Shown in pieces: positions 23,478 to 32,992 of a stretch of DNA of 64,000 bases. Under the pieces are notes generated by a model. That model was not told the origin of the DNA, did no database searches, and saw only the letters and a program-made list of their open reading frames with translations. Position 1 is the stretch's first letter. Each line of letters opens with the position of its first letter. This DNA comes from Shewanella carassii (lineage in GTDB: Bacteria; Pseudomonadota; Gammaproteobacteria; Enterobacterales; Shewanellaceae), in assembly GCF_002777975.1 (NCBI RefSeq), contig NZ_NGVS01000028.1, positions 1-64,000 on the forward strand, in the 5' to 3' direction. Both the position numbers and the translations under genes were made by a program.

Positions 23478-23755
23478 AATATAACCTCCGTAAATGATCT
23501 GTTTTCTATATTACTCCGGAAGCTAATTAGTTAAAGTGGATAAAATAGATGTCTGCAATCGATTTTGTTTGAGTGGATTGCCAGGGGATTTGCTCTCAGG
23601 TCACAGACAGTTGCTGAGCAAGCTGGTATTCTGAAGCGCTTAACTTGGAAGCTTTGTTGTGGGTTTCTTTCAGTCATTTTTGCCCTTCTTGTTCGTCCCT
23701 CGCTATGGGTTTTGGGCGACATTTTCAAACTGCGTTAAAGCGGAGCGCAATCACC

Positions 23756-24091
23756 ATGAATAAATATTTGCACGCCATGGGAATAGAGCTGTGGCGCAGT
23801 AGACAAGACTCTCCCTCCCAGGTGCCTTTCATGCTGTTGGTGCCTGATGCTGATGAGAGCGTATTGCAACATCCTCTGGTGCTCAAGGTGTTGGCGTTAT
23901 TGGGACTGGAGGCCGGGCAGTGCAACGTCGGTAATCGGCCTGTGGCTGGGCAAGAGGTGATATGGAATATGTTCCCAGAGCCTGTTGAAGGGGCTTGGCT
24001 GCATTCATCGCAGCCGGCGCAATTGATGTCAGGCAGCGAGGGCAAGCGCGCCCTATGGCAACAGATTTGGCACAGGTTGGAGGCGAAGTGA
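23756..24091 (+). CDS. holD: DNA polymerase III psi subunit
   Basis: Psi links the chi subunit and single-strand-binding protein to the clamp loader. The protein has 111 residues from the ATG at 23756 (GGAG upstream). It begins with the family-type N-terminus NKYLHAMGIELWRSR and contains PFMLLVPDADE and the W-rich C-terminal segment LWQQIWHRLE. An upstream in-frame start would add 37 unrelated residues. Its stop overlaps the start of rimI, the usual holD-rimI order in gammaproteobacteria, which strengthens the assignment since psi is poorly conserved. Confidence 0.8.
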   Translation: MNKYLHAMGIELWRSRQDSPSQVPFMLLVPDADESVLQHPLVLKVLALLGLEAGQCNVGNRPVAGQEVIWNMFPEPVEGAWLHSSQPAQLMSGSEGKRALWQQIWHRLEAK

Positions 24092-24546
24092 CAGAGGTTA
24101 TTGCAATCAGAGCCTTGGAGGCCGATGACCTCGACGAGATGATGAAAATTGAACAACTGGCCCATGAGTTTCCCTGGAGTGAGGCGACTCTGGGCAGTTG
24201 CTTTGGCCGTTTTTACCGGGCTCTGGGGTTATATCTAGGACCGGAGCTTCAAGGCTTTTGCTTGCTGCAGGTCTTGTTCGAGGAAGCGACCCTGATGAAT
24301 ATCTGTATCGCTCCTGCCGCACAAGGTCAGGGGTTGGGGCGGCAATTATTACAGGCGGCAATCGAGCTGCTTAAAGAGACTGGTGTGGAGAGATTATTGC
24401 TGGAAGTCAGGGTGGGTAATGCCGCCGCTATCGCCTTGTATCGGCGCCTGGGCTTTATTGAGACCGGCTCCAGGGCCGATTACTATCAGGCTAAAGAGGG
24501 CCGGGAAGATGCTCTGCTGATGGAGTTGTCTCTTCACGCCTCTTAG
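24088..24546 (+). CDS. rimI: Ribosomal protein S18 alanine N-acetyltransferase
   Basis: GNAT-family enzyme that acetylates the N-terminal alanine of ribosomal protein S18. It starts at the GTG that overlaps the holD stop (GTGA), with GGAGG 4-5 bases upstream, giving 152 residues. GNAT features: HEFPWSEATL near the N-terminus, the acetyl-CoA loop APAAQGQGLGRQLLQ, and the C-terminal block LEVRVGNAAAIALYRRLGF, which is characteristic of RimI. It ends 100 bp before a strong bidirectional terminator shared with lipA. Confidence 0.92.
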   Translation: MTEVIAIRALEADDLDEMMKIEQLAHEFPWSEATLGSCFGRFYRALGLYLGPELQGFCLLQVLFEEATLMNICIAPAAQGQGLGRQLLQAAIELLKETGVERLLLEVRVGNAAAIALYRRLGFIETGSRADYYQAKEGREDALLMELSLHAS

Positions 24547-24647
24547 CTCTCCTTGGCTCTTAGAGCATCCCGGCTAATATGGCTAGAGGCTGTTATGTCA
24601 GAGCTTTTGCCGCTAACCCTAAAGCTTTAAATTGTGCCCATAAATAG

Positions 24648-24677
24648 AAAAACAGCGCCTGTGGGCGCTGTTTTTTT
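24648..24677. terminator. Bidirectional terminator between rimI and lipA
   Basis: AAAAACAGCGCC-TGTG-GGCGCTGTTTTTTT, a strong stem with A and T runs on both sides. It lies between convergent genes. Confidence 0.92.
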
Positions 24678-24694
24678 AGGTGCTTGGGCTTGGT

Positions 24695-25660
24695 CTATTT
24701 GACCTCTTTCCCCTGGGCCTGAAGGTCGGCATGGTAGCTTGAGCGAACCAGCGGGCCACAGGCGGCGTGGGTAAAGCCAAGTTCGGTTGCCAGGTTGTGG
24801 AAGTCGTCAAACTCCTTGGGAGTCACGTAACGCTCCACCGGCAAGTGGAATTTGGATGGCTGCAGATACTGGCCCAGAGTCAGCATGTTGACATTGTGAG
24901 CGCGCAGATCTCTGAGCACCTGTTCAATCTCTTCATTGCTTTCACCGAGTCCGAGCATGATCCCCGATTTAGTCGGGATATCCGGATGACGCTCTTTAAA
25001 GCGTTTGAGCAGATCCAGTGACCACTGATAGTTGGCACCGGGACGGGCCTTGCGATAGTGAGCCGGAGCCGTTTCCAGGTTGTGGTTGAATACATCCGGT
25101 GGCTCGGTCGCCAGAATATCCAGCGCCTGATCGATACGGCCGCGGAAGTCAGGCACCAATATCTCTATCTTGATCTCAGGGTTGAGTTTGCGGATCTCAC
25201 GGATACAGTCGGCGAAGTGCTGGGCGCCGCCGTCACGCAGATCGTCACGATCCACAGAGGTGATCACCACATACTTGAGCTTCATATCCTTGATGGTCTG
25301 TGCCAGCTTGAGAGGCTCCTCGGCGTCAGGCTTGAGTGGGCGGCCATGGGCTACGTCACAGAAGGGACAACGCCGGGTACAGATGGCGCCGAGGATCATA
25401 AAGGTGGCTGTACCATGGTTGAAGCACTCGGCCAGGTTTGGACAGGAGGCTTCTTCACACACTGAGTGCAAGCCATTTTTACGCAGTGCCTGTTTGATAT
25501 CCAGGATCCGCTGATTGGAAGATGGCAACTTAACCCGCAGCCAATCGGGCTTGCGCAGCATGGTGTCGCGCTCTGATGGCACAACTTTGACCGGGATACG
25601 GGCGACCTTTTCGGCGTCCCGCAATTTCACGCCGGGCTGTAATCTTTCTGGCCTATTCAT
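24695..25660 (-). CDS. lipA: Lipoyl synthase
   Basis: Radical-SAM enzyme that inserts two sulphur atoms into octanoyl groups on lipoyl-domain proteins. In its 321 residues both iron-sulphur clusters are visible: the auxiliary cluster [12 protein letters not shown] (about 68-79) and the radical-[11 protein letters not shown] (about 94-101). The conserved C-terminal RSSYHA motif supplies the serine ligand. The gene overlaps lipB by 8 bp and is translated after it, so the two are co-transcribed and act in sequence: LipB transfers octanoate, LipA converts it to lipoate. Confidence 0.97.
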   Translation of the reverse strand: MNRPERLQPGVKLRDAEKVARIPVKVVPSERDTMLRKPDWLRVKLPSSNQRILDIKQALRKNGLHSVCEEASCPNLAECFNHGTATFMILGAICTRRCPFCDVAHGRPLKPDAEEPLKLAQTIKDMKLKYVVITSVDRDDLRDGGAQHFADCIREIRKLNPEIKIEILVPDFRGRIDQALDILATEPPDVFNHNLETAPAHYRKARPGANYQWSLDLLKRFKERHPDIPTKSGIMLGLGESNEEIEQVLRDLRAHNVNMLTLGQYLQPSKFHLPVERYVTPKEFDDFHNLATELGFTHAACGPLVRSSYHADLQAQGKEVK

Positions 25661-26312
25661 ATGACTCTGCTAATCCTTGGTGATGCACTGTTTGCTCATA
25701 GCCCAAACGCTGGCTAAAAGTTTCAATCAGGTGTTGGCCTGCCTCCTCGACACTCTGGGGGCCACCGAGTGCTTTGCACTGGGCCATTTCGAGTCCGGCA
25801 TAACCACAGGGGTTGATACGACGAAAAGGGGCGAGATCCATGTCGACATTCAGCGCCAAGCCGTGGAATGAGCATCCCTTACGGATCCTCAACCCCAAAG
25901 AGGCTATTTTACGCTCCTCGACATAGACACCCGGCGCATCGGCCTTGGCATAGGCCGGAATATCGAAGCGCTTGAGCAGCTCCACCAGGCTTTGTTCTAT
26001 GTCGGTAACCAGCTGTCTTACCCCAAGCTTGCGCCGTTTGATATTGATAAGAGGGTAGGCGACCAATTGCCCCGGGCCATGGTAAGTTACCTGACCACCG
26101 CGATCCACCTGGATCACCGGGATATCTCCGGTGTTGAGCAGGTGCTCGCTCTTACCGGCCTGGCCTTGGGTGAAAACCGGTGGATGTTCCACCAGCCAGA
26201 GTTCATCTGGGCTATGTTCGTCACGGGTGTCGGTATAGTGCTGCATGGCATGCCATACAGTCTCATAATCCATGTTACCCAAGTGGCGGATATGCAATGT
26301 ATTGTCTGGCAA
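25653..26312 (-). CDS. lipB: Octanoyltransferase (lipoate-protein ligase B)
   Basis: Moves octanoyl from acyl carrier protein to lipoyl domains. Family motifs: [34 protein letters not shown], and the catalytic part [20 protein letters not shown] with Cys and Lys. The start is not an ATG. The ribosome site GGGGGAG lies 9 bases before a TTG at 26312, giving [11 protein letters not shown] as N-terminus as in relatives. A TTG at 26318 (too close to the ribosome site) and one at 26348 (upstream of it) are less likely. About 219 residues. It follows ybeD on the same strand, which is the common ybeD-lipB-lipA order. Confidence 0.94.
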   Translation of the reverse strand: MPDNTLHIRHLGNMDYETVWHAMQHYTDTRDEHSPDELWLVEHPPVFTQGQAGKSEHLLNTGDIPVIQVDRGGQVTYHGPGQLVAYPLINIKRRKLGVRQLVTDIEQSLVELLKRFDIPAYAKADAPGVYVEERKIASLGLRIRKGCSFHGLALNVDMDLAPFRRINPCGYAGLEMAQCKALGGPQSVEEAGQHLIETFSQRLGYEQTVHHQGLAESYE

Positions 26313-26449
26313 GGGCAACGTCTCCCCCTCTATTTGAGATGATAGCAATCAGTATCAAGCTGTGCTCACTCTCTGATACCGGCAGGTATTATACGCTTTG
26401 GCAGGGAAAATGTAATCCAGATCACACTTTCTCTGCCGAGTGCCAGGTA

Positions 26450-26716
26450 TCAGAGTACCCGGCGAACGCCTTCAATAGCGGCAAGTTCAGTGTACAAGGT
26501 TTCGATATGTTCCTTGCTGGTCACTCTCACATTTATAGTCACCGAGATATAGGTGCCTTTGCTGGAGGCCTTGGTGGTGGGGCTGTAATCGCCGGGGGCG
26601 TGCTTCTGGACGACTTCGACTACGCGGTCGGCCAGGGTATCGCTGGCATCGCCAACCACTTTAAATGGGAAGGAGGTTGGAAACTCCAGATACTGATCAA
26701 AGGTGGTACTTATCAT
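26450..26716 (-). CDS. ybeD: YbeD/DUF493 family protein
   Basis: An 88-residue member of the YbeD (UPF0250) family, a small ferredoxin-like alpha/beta fold without known enzyme activity, nearly always beside lipB. Visible: [13 protein letters not shown] at the N-terminus, the [20 protein letters not shown] beta hairpin, and the C-terminal [11 protein letters not shown]. It lies upstream of lipB with a gap of about 140 bp, so it may have joint or separate transcription. Confidence 0.92.
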   Translation of the reverse strand: MISTTFDQYLEFPTSFPFKVVGDASDTLADRVVEVVQKHAPGDYSPTTKASSKGTYISVTINVRVTSKEHIETLYTELAAIEGVRRVL

Positions 26717-26818
26717 GGGATTGAGATTCTCATGGCAAAATAATAACGGCTATATGGCGGCTATTATATCCCAATTCAAGGGGCGGATCTTCTCGCGAAT
26801 AGCATAGAGAGTTTGACA

Positions 26819-26846
26819 AAGGGCGCCGGCCATTGACGGCGCCCTT
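26819..26846 (-). terminator. Terminator after the M24 aminopeptidase
   Basis: AAGGGCGCC (26819-26827) and GGCGCCCTT (26838-26846), with a TTTGTC run on the minus-strand side, 5 bp beyond the aminopeptidase stop. Confidence 0.7.
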
Positions 26847-26851
26847 GGGCG

Positions 26852-28660
26852 TTACAGCGGCGAGGTAGCCTGTTCGAGCCAGGCCAGTGATTCGCCACTC
26901 ATCAGCGGTGACAGGGTCTGATAAACGCGGCTGTGATAGTTATTGAACCAATTGAGCTCAGCTTCAGTAAGCAGACTCTTGTCTATCAAGCGTTTATCCA
27001 TAGGGATCAGAGTCAGAGCGTCGAACTCGAATATCTCCCGTTCGGCCCCTTTGAGTGCTTCACAGGGGCGTACTTCCACCAGGTTTTCCAGACGGATACC
27101 GAAGGCATCTGCCCGGTAATAGCCGGGCTCGTTGGAAAGCACCATTCCGGGCAGCAAGGGGATGGCATTGAGGTTCTTGCCTATTCTTTGTGGGCCTTCA
27201 TGAACGCTGAGGAAGTGGCCAACACCATGGCCCGTGCCGTGGTCGTAGTCAAAACCGTGCTGCCATAAGTATTGACGGGCGAAGGCATCCAGTTGTTGCC
27301 CCGTAGTGCCCCGCGGGAAGCGGGCCTGATCCAGGGCGATATGCCCCTTGAGCACCAAGGTCACCATTTTCTTCTGCTCGGCGCTGACTTCACCTATGGC
27401 TATGGTGCGGGTAACGTCTGTGGTGCCGTCCAAGTACTGGGCGCCAGAGTCCACCAGATAGATGCTGTTCATCTCCATCATGGCCGGAGTGCCGTTGAGA
27501 TGGTTATAGTGGCACATGGCTGCATTGCCGCCGGTGGCGGAGATAGTGTCAAAGCTTGGCTCGCGGTAGAGGGGATCCTCAAGGCGATAGCTCTCGAGCT
27601 TATCTGCCAGAGTGCCCTCATCGTAGAGGCGGCCAGCAGCCACTTCGGCATCCAGCCAAGCCAGAAAACGGCTCACGGCAACGCCGTCACGGATATGACT
27701 GGCGCGCATTCCCTGCAGTTCGGCACTGTTTTTACAGGCCTTGGGCAGTGCCACAGGATCGAGTCCGGCGATCAGTTTGGCGCCAGCGGCTTTGGCCTGT
27801 AATTGGCTGAAGGCGTTGGCATTATTGGGATCGGCTAAAAGTTTTCTGCCTTCAAGCGCTTGCAGCGCTTCGGCGAGTTCCGCCTCGGCGCGGAAGCTGA
27901 CACCGGCCCCTACGTGAGCTTCAATCCCCTGGGGTAACTTGGCAAGCTCGGTAAACAGTGTCATCTCACCATTGGCTTCCAGCAGGGCACAGCCCAGTAC
28001 CACGGGCAACCTGGGCACGTCTTGACCGCGGATATTGAGTAACCAGCAGAAGGAGTCCAGCGCCGCTATCAGCGCGACATCGGCACCGGCCTTTTTTACC
28101 AGGGCGCCGATTTCACTGCGCTTCTGTTCGCTGCTCTTGCCGGCAGACTCGGCATTGAAGAGGATAATGGGCTTGTTTTCCGGCACGGGTCTGCCTTGCC
28201 AGTGCAAATCTACCGGGTTGTTGTCAAGCGCCACCAATGTCATACCCGCCTTGCTCAGCGTGGCTTCGGCATCCTGCTGCCAAGCCAGGGTATGCAACCT
28301 GGGATCGTAGCCAATACGGCAACCGGCCGGCAGCTTTTCTGCCAACCATTGTGCCTGGGGCATATCTGTCAGGCTCTCATAACTGAACAGGGTCGAGTCC
28401 ACCTGTTGCCTCACCTGCACCGTGTAGCGGCCATCAGTAAAAATGGCGGCGCTGTCCTTCATCACAATCGCCATCCCCGCCGAGCCGGTAAAGTCGGTCA
28501 GCCAATGCAAACGCTCGTTGTGCGCTGGCACATACTCGCCGAGATATTCGTCGGCACGGGGCTGGATAAAGGCATCGAGTTGGTGTTTGGCCATTTCGCT
28601 GCGCACGGCATTAAGCCGTAATGCGATATGGGGGCTCTTGGGGGATTGTGATTGCAACAT
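26852..28660 (-). CDS. Xaa-Pro aminopeptidase, M24B family, long form
   Basis: Metallopeptidase that removes the N-terminal residue before proline. At 602 residues it is the long, three-domain type like eukaryotic XPNPEP1: two creatinase-like N-terminal domains (ERLHWLTDFTGSAGMA, DGRYTVQVRQQVD) and a C-terminal pita-bread domain. Metal ligands are present: DSGAQYLDGTTDVTRTI (two Asp), GTGHGVGHFLSVHEGP (His), SNEPGYYR (Glu) and RLENLVEV (Glu). No signal peptide, so cytoplasmic. GGAG precedes the ATG. Monocistronic. Confidence 0.95.
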   Translation of the reverse strand: MLQSQSPKSPHIALRLNAVRSEMAKHQLDAFIQPRADEYLGEYVPAHNERLHWLTDFTGSAGMAIVMKDSAAIFTDGRYTVQVRQQVDSTLFSYESLTDMPQAQWLAEKLPAGCRIGYDPRLHTLAWQQDAEATLSKAGMTLVALDNNPVDLHWQGRPVPENKPIILFNAESAGKSSEQKRSEIGALVKKAGADVALIAALDSFCWLLNIRGQDVPRLPVVLGCALLEANGEMTLFTELAKLPQGIEAHVGAGVSFRAEAELAEALQALEGRKLLADPNNANAFSQLQAKAAGAKLIAGLDPVALPKACKNSAELQGMRASHIRDGVAVSRFLAWLDAEVAAGRLYDEGTLADKLESYRLEDPLYREPSFDTISATGGNAAMCHYNHLNGTPAMMEMNSIYLVDSGAQYLDGTTDVTRTIAIGEVSAEQKKMVTLVLKGHIALDQARFPRGTTGQQLDAFARQYLWQHGFDYDHGTGHGVGHFLSVHEGPQRIGKNLNAIPLLPGMVLSNEPGYYRADAFGIRLENLVEVRPCEALKGAEREIFEFDALTLIPMDKRLIDKSLLTEAELNWFNNYHSRVYQTLSPLMSGESLAWLEQATSPL

Positions 28661-28802
28661 AGGGGCTCCGCTGATGGTCGGCTTGGCTACTTCTTGACCG
28701 ACCTTGTCTTTATGAGTGATAGCGGATTATGGCAAGCCCTGAAGTCGCTTCGCAAGGGCTTGCATGAGGAAATCCTTGTGGCAGCTGTAAAGCGGGCCCA
28801 AG

Positions 28803-29066
28803 TCAATTGCTGCCAAACAGAGTCGCTATTCCCACCAGAAAGGAGCTAACCAGAGTTGCCATTACGCCTTTACTGACATCTTCACTGCGTACTCTGTCAT
28901 CGCTTGGTTGTTGATCCCGCACCTGCTTTTCATTGCGCTGCTCGACATTGTCGGCCACGTTGTCATAGAGATCCTGAGAAGGGGAGTAAGGCTGATTGCT
29001 GCAGCCTGCCCCCATGCCCAGAAGCAAGGTCAACAGTAGCACTCTGATACAGTTTTGTTTTCCCAC
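28803..29066 (-). CDS. Small lipoprotein with a C-terminal hydrophobic segment
   Basis: An 87-residue protein with lipoprotein signal KQNCIRVLLLTLLLGMGAGC (lipobox GAGC). The middle is charged and Gln-rich, and a hydrophobic C-terminal segment (ATLVSSFLVGIATLFG) could insert in the membrane. I recognise no family. The gene is alone between the aminopeptidase and a divergently transcribed, frameshifted transporter. Confidence 0.65.
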   Translation of the reverse strand: MGKQNCIRVLLLTLLLGMGAGCSNQPYSPSQDLYDNVADNVEQRNEKQVRDQQPSDDRVRSEDVSKGVMATLVSSFLVGIATLFGSN

Positions 29067-29181
29067 AGTGTTCTTCCTTGAATGAAAATGTTAAAACTGA
29101 TTGACTTAGGTTAACTCTATGTGTGTTTGTTGGCCTGTTCAAGGTTTTTATCTGTCTCGATTTTTATTCAAGGATGCCTTT

Positions 29182-30373
29182 ATGCCGCTAAATGTTTGGG
29201 TGTTGATGTTGGCGCAGGCCTTTGCCATGAGTGCCACACCTATCATGGTATTGCTCGGAGGCATCATAGGGGCAGAGCTGAGCCCGGTTCCCTCGCTGTC
29301 GACACTGCCTATCGCCATGATTGGTTGTCGGAGTCGCTGTGGCGATTGTGCCCATCAATATCTTGATGCAACGTTTGGGGCGGCGGCGGGTATTTATCGG
29401 TGGCGCCCTGCTGACCAGTGTGGCGGGTGTTATGGCGGCGCTTAGTGTTTGGTATGCTCAGTTCTGGGGATTTTGTGCCAGCGGTCTGCTGCTCGGATGC
29501 GGTGGTGCCATTATTCAGCAATACCGGTTTGCCGCCATGGAGTCAGTGGCGCCGACTCTGTCTGCCAAGGCAGCCAGCCGGGTGTTGCTTGGTGGTTTGC
29601 TCGCCGCCTTCCTCGGGCCAGAACTGGCCTTGCTGGCCAAGGATATTTTGCCGGTAACATACTCTGGGGCCTTTTTGATGGTGACTCTGGTCGGTGTGCT
29701 GGCGCTGGTCTGCCTGCTGTTTTATCAAGATGACGGCCCGGTACTCAAAGCCTCCAAGGTTGAGCGTATGGATATTCGGCCATTGTCGGTTATTTTGCGT
29801 CAAAGCCGACTCTGGGTTGCCTGCGGCGCTGCAGTTATAGGCTACGCCTTGATGAGTTTTATCATGACGGCGACCCCGGTACATATGCATCACATAGAGC
29901 ATCACAGCCTTGAGGATACCAAGTGGGTGATCCAGAGCCATGTGATTGCCATGTATCTGCCCTCGCTGATAAGTGGTTACCTGATAGCCCGCTTGGGTCA
30001 CACCCGTATCATGTTGGCCGGGCTGGCGCTTTACTGCCTGACCTTGGCTCTGGCACTGGCGGGGCGTGACCTGCTCAACTATTGGAGTGCGCTGGTGATG
30101 TTGGGTGTGGGTTGGAATTTTCTGTTTGTTGCCGGCACTTCGTTGCTGCCTGGTTGTTATCGCCCCGAAGAGAGATTCACTGTGCAGTCTTTCAACGATT
30201 CTCTGGTATTTGGCTCTCAGGCGTTGGCGTCTCTGGGGGCTGGCTGGGTCATCTATCAGCTCGGCTGGCAATTGCTGCTGGTGATCTGTATTCCCGTCAT
30301 TGCGACCCAACTTATCCTGATAGCATGGTGGAAGTTAAGTAAAAGCAAGACGTTACAAATAACAGAACCTTGA
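29182..30373 (+). pseudogene. MFS transporter, frameshifted
   Basis: A major-facilitator superfamily permease of about 396 residues if intact. The first part, from ATG 29182 (AAGGA upstream), reads MPLNVWVLMLAQAFAMSATP up to LPIAM. The remaining ten or so membrane segments continue in the next frame from VVGVAVAIVPINILMQRLGR, where the RLGRRR loop is the typical MFS cytoplasmic signature. The two frames meet at 29317-29324 in ATGATTGGTTG; removing one T gives ATGATGGTTG and a continuous protein. A single-base insertion is therefore the likely lesion. A sequencing error cannot be excluded, since the rest of the gene is undecayed. Confidence 0.85.
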
Positions 30374-30457
30374 TGATTAGGTGCGATGCCGACAGCACTG
30401 TGCTAACATCTTAGGCCGTCCACCGCCTCTGGCGGTACGGTATAAAGGGGTTTATTG

Positions 30458-31234
30458 ATGTCGACATTAACGATCGAAGTGGGGACTGAAACCGCGCTGT
30501 TTCAGCTGCGGCAAGGGGAAACAACAGAACAATATAAAATCCCCACCGGAGAGAGTTTCACCATAGCAGATCTCAATCGGCAATTGGCTGAACTTGAATC
30601 TGATTATGGGCTTACAAACTATCGTCTGGCACTGGCCTTCCCCGGCATGGTGCGAGACAACCAACTGATATCCTGCCGAGCTTTGCCAGCGCTGGTAGGA
30701 CTCAACCCGGAAAAGCTCAGTAGCCGTGGTGAACTGGTGGCCATCAGCAATGATATCCACGCCGGTCTGCACGCCATTGCCAGCGTCAAACACCAGTGTG
30801 AACTCTTGGTGATGTGTGGTACAGGGATCGGTATGTCACTGGCGCTCAACGGCCGGGTGTTCAGCGGTGCCAACGGTCTGGGCGGTGAGCTTGGCGCTTG
30901 CCGGGTAATGACGGAGTCGGGGGAATTCAGTCTCGAACAGTTGGCCAGCGGCGAGTCGGTGCGGCGTCGACGCTTGCGTAACCCGGTAGAACTCTATCGC
31001 GCCGGGGCTTATCTGGGGATGGGCATTGCCTGGGCGGTTAACCTGCTCAATCCGCAAAAACTCTGGCTCGCCGGTAGTATGTTGGCCAATGCCGACTATT
31101 ACAAAGGCTGCGTCAGTGGTGTTAAAGACTTGGCGGTTCCAGCCACTGTCAGTCAGTGTCAGATAAGTCGGGTCGATGATATGGAGACCTTGGTTTGCCG
31201 CGGTCTGCAAGTAATGCTGATGCAACAGGCCTGA
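30458..31234 (+). CDS. ROK-family protein (sugar kinase-like), short form
   Basis: A 258-residue member of the ROK/ASKHA fold, which includes glucose, N-acetylglucosamine and fructose kinases. Visible: N-terminal TIEVGTETALF in the phosphate-1 position, FPGMVR, the catalytic-type ISNDIHAGL (Asp as presumed base), and the phosphate-2 loop VMCGTGIGMSLALNGRV with GLGGELGAC. The zinc-binding cysteine cluster typical of ROK (C-X-C-G-X-X-G-C) is missing: after GELGACR the sequence goes straight to a short helix. Activity and substrate are therefore uncertain. It starts at ATG 30458 with AAAGGGG upstream. Confidence 0.75.
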   Translation: MSTLTIEVGTETALFQLRQGETTEQYKIPTGESFTIADLNRQLAELESDYGLTNYRLALAFPGMVRDNQLISCRALPALVGLNPEKLSSRGELVAISNDIHAGLHAIASVKHQCELLVMCGTGIGMSLALNGRVFSGANGLGGELGACRVMTESGEFSLEQLASGESVRRRRLRNPVELYRAGAYLGMGIAWAVNLLNPQKLWLAGSMLANADYYKGCVSGVKDLAVPATVSQCQISRVDDMETLVCRGLQVMLMQQA

Positions 31235-31265
31235 TACTCTGGCTCAAGGGGGGAGACATCCCCCG

Positions 31266-31586
31266 TCAAGCCGGTTCTTGGCAGGCCTGACGCATCTTCA
31301 ACCAGAAGGCCCGTTGGCACAGGTTGCTGAAGGCTTTTTGTTTTGGATTGATATCGTTTCCTTTCAACACTCGATAACGGGTCCAGTTATCTTCACAAAG
31401 CTCGCCGATATTGGACTGGCTTGGCTCCTGTTCCAGCTCCTGCTGTTTTTCTATGATGGCGCCATCGGCAAATTGATATTGCCACAAACCTTCATCGTCC
31501 GTGGTGTGAATTTGCACCGACTCCAACAGTTCGGCGCTGCTTGTTTGTCCTTCTATGGCCAGAATATAGTTGGCAAGATCCTGCAT
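31266..31586 (-). CDS. Hypothetical protein
   Basis: A 106-residue soluble, acidic protein from the ATG at 31586, which has GGGAG 6 bases upstream. An upstream start would add 29 residues without a ribosome site. It begins QDLANYILAIEGQTSSAELL and ends with helical KAFSNLCQRAFWLKMRQACQ. I recognise no named family. It stands between the ROK and M24 genes on the opposite strand. Confidence 0.6.
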   Translation of the reverse strand: MQDLANYILAIEGQTSSAELLESVQIHTTDDEGLWQYQFADGAIIEKQQELEQEPSQSNIGELCEDNWTRYRVLKGNDINPKQKAFSNLCQRAFWLKMRQACQEPA

Positions 31587-31719
31587 GTTGTACTCCCGCG
31601 TTTGGCGCAAGCAGCATATCAGCGGTCGCCGGAAGTTGGCAATTTCGTTTGCTGCTTCCAAGCTTGTATACAATATGCTAAAAATCTCGAGCAGAATAAT
31701 AACCTAATAGGAGAAGTCG

Positions 31720-32937
31720 ATGAGCATAGGCGTTGGCGGCTCAACCCCGGAGCAGGAGTTGGCAAAGCTGGTGGATATGACCCGGGATGTCACAGCGGTG
31801 GACGTCGCCGAATTCAAAACCAGGCAACAAAATGCCCAGGCGCTGATGCAAGAGTTGGGGATAGATGCCCTCTATCTCAATGCCGGCACCAATCTCTACT
31901 ATTTCTCCGGCCTGCGTTGGTATGCCAGTGAGCGTATGGTAGGGGCGATTTTGCCCTGTCGTGGTGAGTTGGAATACCTGGCGCCGGCATTTGAGCTCGA
32001 CACCCTCAAAGGCTTTATGTTGCAGCCTGGACGGGTTAACAGCTGGCATGAGCACCAGAGTCCCTATGCGCTGTGCCGCAATGTGCTTGAGCGCATGGGC
32101 TGTCTGCGTGCGGGCGCCGTTCTGGCCATAGATGAATCTGCCCCTTTCTTTTTGTTTGATGGCCTGCGTGAGGCTTGCCCCGAGCTTGCCTTTGTCAACG
32201 GCGCCAAGATTAGCGCCCAACTGCGAATGCATAAATCGGCCGCCGAGCTGAGGCTGATTCAGCGGGCTATGGATATGACGCTCGAAGTGCACAAGGCCGC
32301 CGCCAGAATATTACGCCCGGGGATCAGTACCGCCGAGGTGGAAGATTTTATCGACAAGGCCCATAGAGCCGTGGGGGCCAGTGGCTCCTATTTCTGCATA
32401 GTGCTCTTTGGTGAGGACAGTGCCTATCCCCATGGGGTCAAGTCGCCCAAGACGCTGGAGCCGGGCGACACTGTGTTGATAGACACAGGCTGTCAGTTGC
32501 ATGGTTACAACTCGGATATTACCCGCACCTACGTATTTGGTACGCCAAGCGAGCGGCAGCGGCAATTGTGGGCGCTCGAGCAGGCAGCGCAGCGGGCCGG
32601 TTTTGAAGCGGCGGCTTTAGGTGCGCCCTGCAGTGGTGTCGACAAGGCGGCCAGAGCCGTGTTGGAAGCGGCCGGTTTCGGGCCCGGATATCAACTGCCG
32701 GGACTGCCCCATAGAACGGGCCACGGCATAGGCCTGGATATTCATGAGTGGCCCTACCTGGTTGATGGTGACAACACCTCACTGGCCGTTGGTATGTGTT
32801 TTTCCAATGAGCCCATGCTTTGTGTGCCCGGCGAGTTCGGCGTTCGCCATGAAGACCACTTCTATATGACGGCAGAGGGGCCACGCTGGTTTACCGAGCC
32901 GGCCAAGTCGATTGACGATCCCTTCGCGCAGGGTTAA
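31720..32937 (+). CDS. M24 family Xaa-Pro peptidase, short form
   Basis: A 405-residue cytoplasmic metallopeptidase with a creatinase-like N-terminal domain and a pita-bread catalytic domain. Ligands: VLIDTGCQLHGYNSDITRTYVF (two Asp, here split as DTGCQLHGYNSD and ITRTY), HRTGHGIGLDIHEWPY (His), SNEPMLCVPGEFGVR (Glu) and HEDHFYMT (Glu). Closest in style to bacterial prolidase-like PepQ/PepP proteins; dipeptide or longer substrate cannot be told from sequence. TAGGAG precedes the ATG. Confidence 0.92.
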   Translation: MSIGVGGSTPEQELAKLVDMTRDVTAVDVAEFKTRQQNAQALMQELGIDALYLNAGTNLYYFSGLRWYASERMVGAILPCRGELEYLAPAFELDTLKGFMLQPGRVNSWHEHQSPYALCRNVLERMGCLRAGAVLAIDESAPFFLFDGLREACPELAFVNGAKISAQLRMHKSAAELRLIQRAMDMTLEVHKAAARILRPGISTAEVEDFIDKAHRAVGASGSYFCIVLFGEDSAYPHGVKSPKTLEPGDTVLIDTGCQLHGYNSDITRTYVFGTPSERQRQLWALEQAAQRAGFEAAALGAPCSGVDKAARAVLEAAGFGPGYQLPGLPHRTGHGIGLDIHEWPYLVDGDNTSLAVGMCFSNEPMLCVPGEFGVRHEDHFYMTAEGPRWFTEPAKSIDDPFAQG

Positions 32938-32950
32938 CAGCCGTTACTGA

Positions 32951-32984
32951 AACAACAAACCCGGCTTTGGCCGGGTTTGTTGTT
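32951..32984. terminator. Bidirectional terminator between the M24 peptidase and FKBP genes
   Basis: AACAACAAACCCGGC-TTTG-GCCGGGTTTGTTGTT, a perfect 15-bp stem between convergent genes. Confidence 0.92.
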
Positions 32985-32992
32985 GGGGATTG

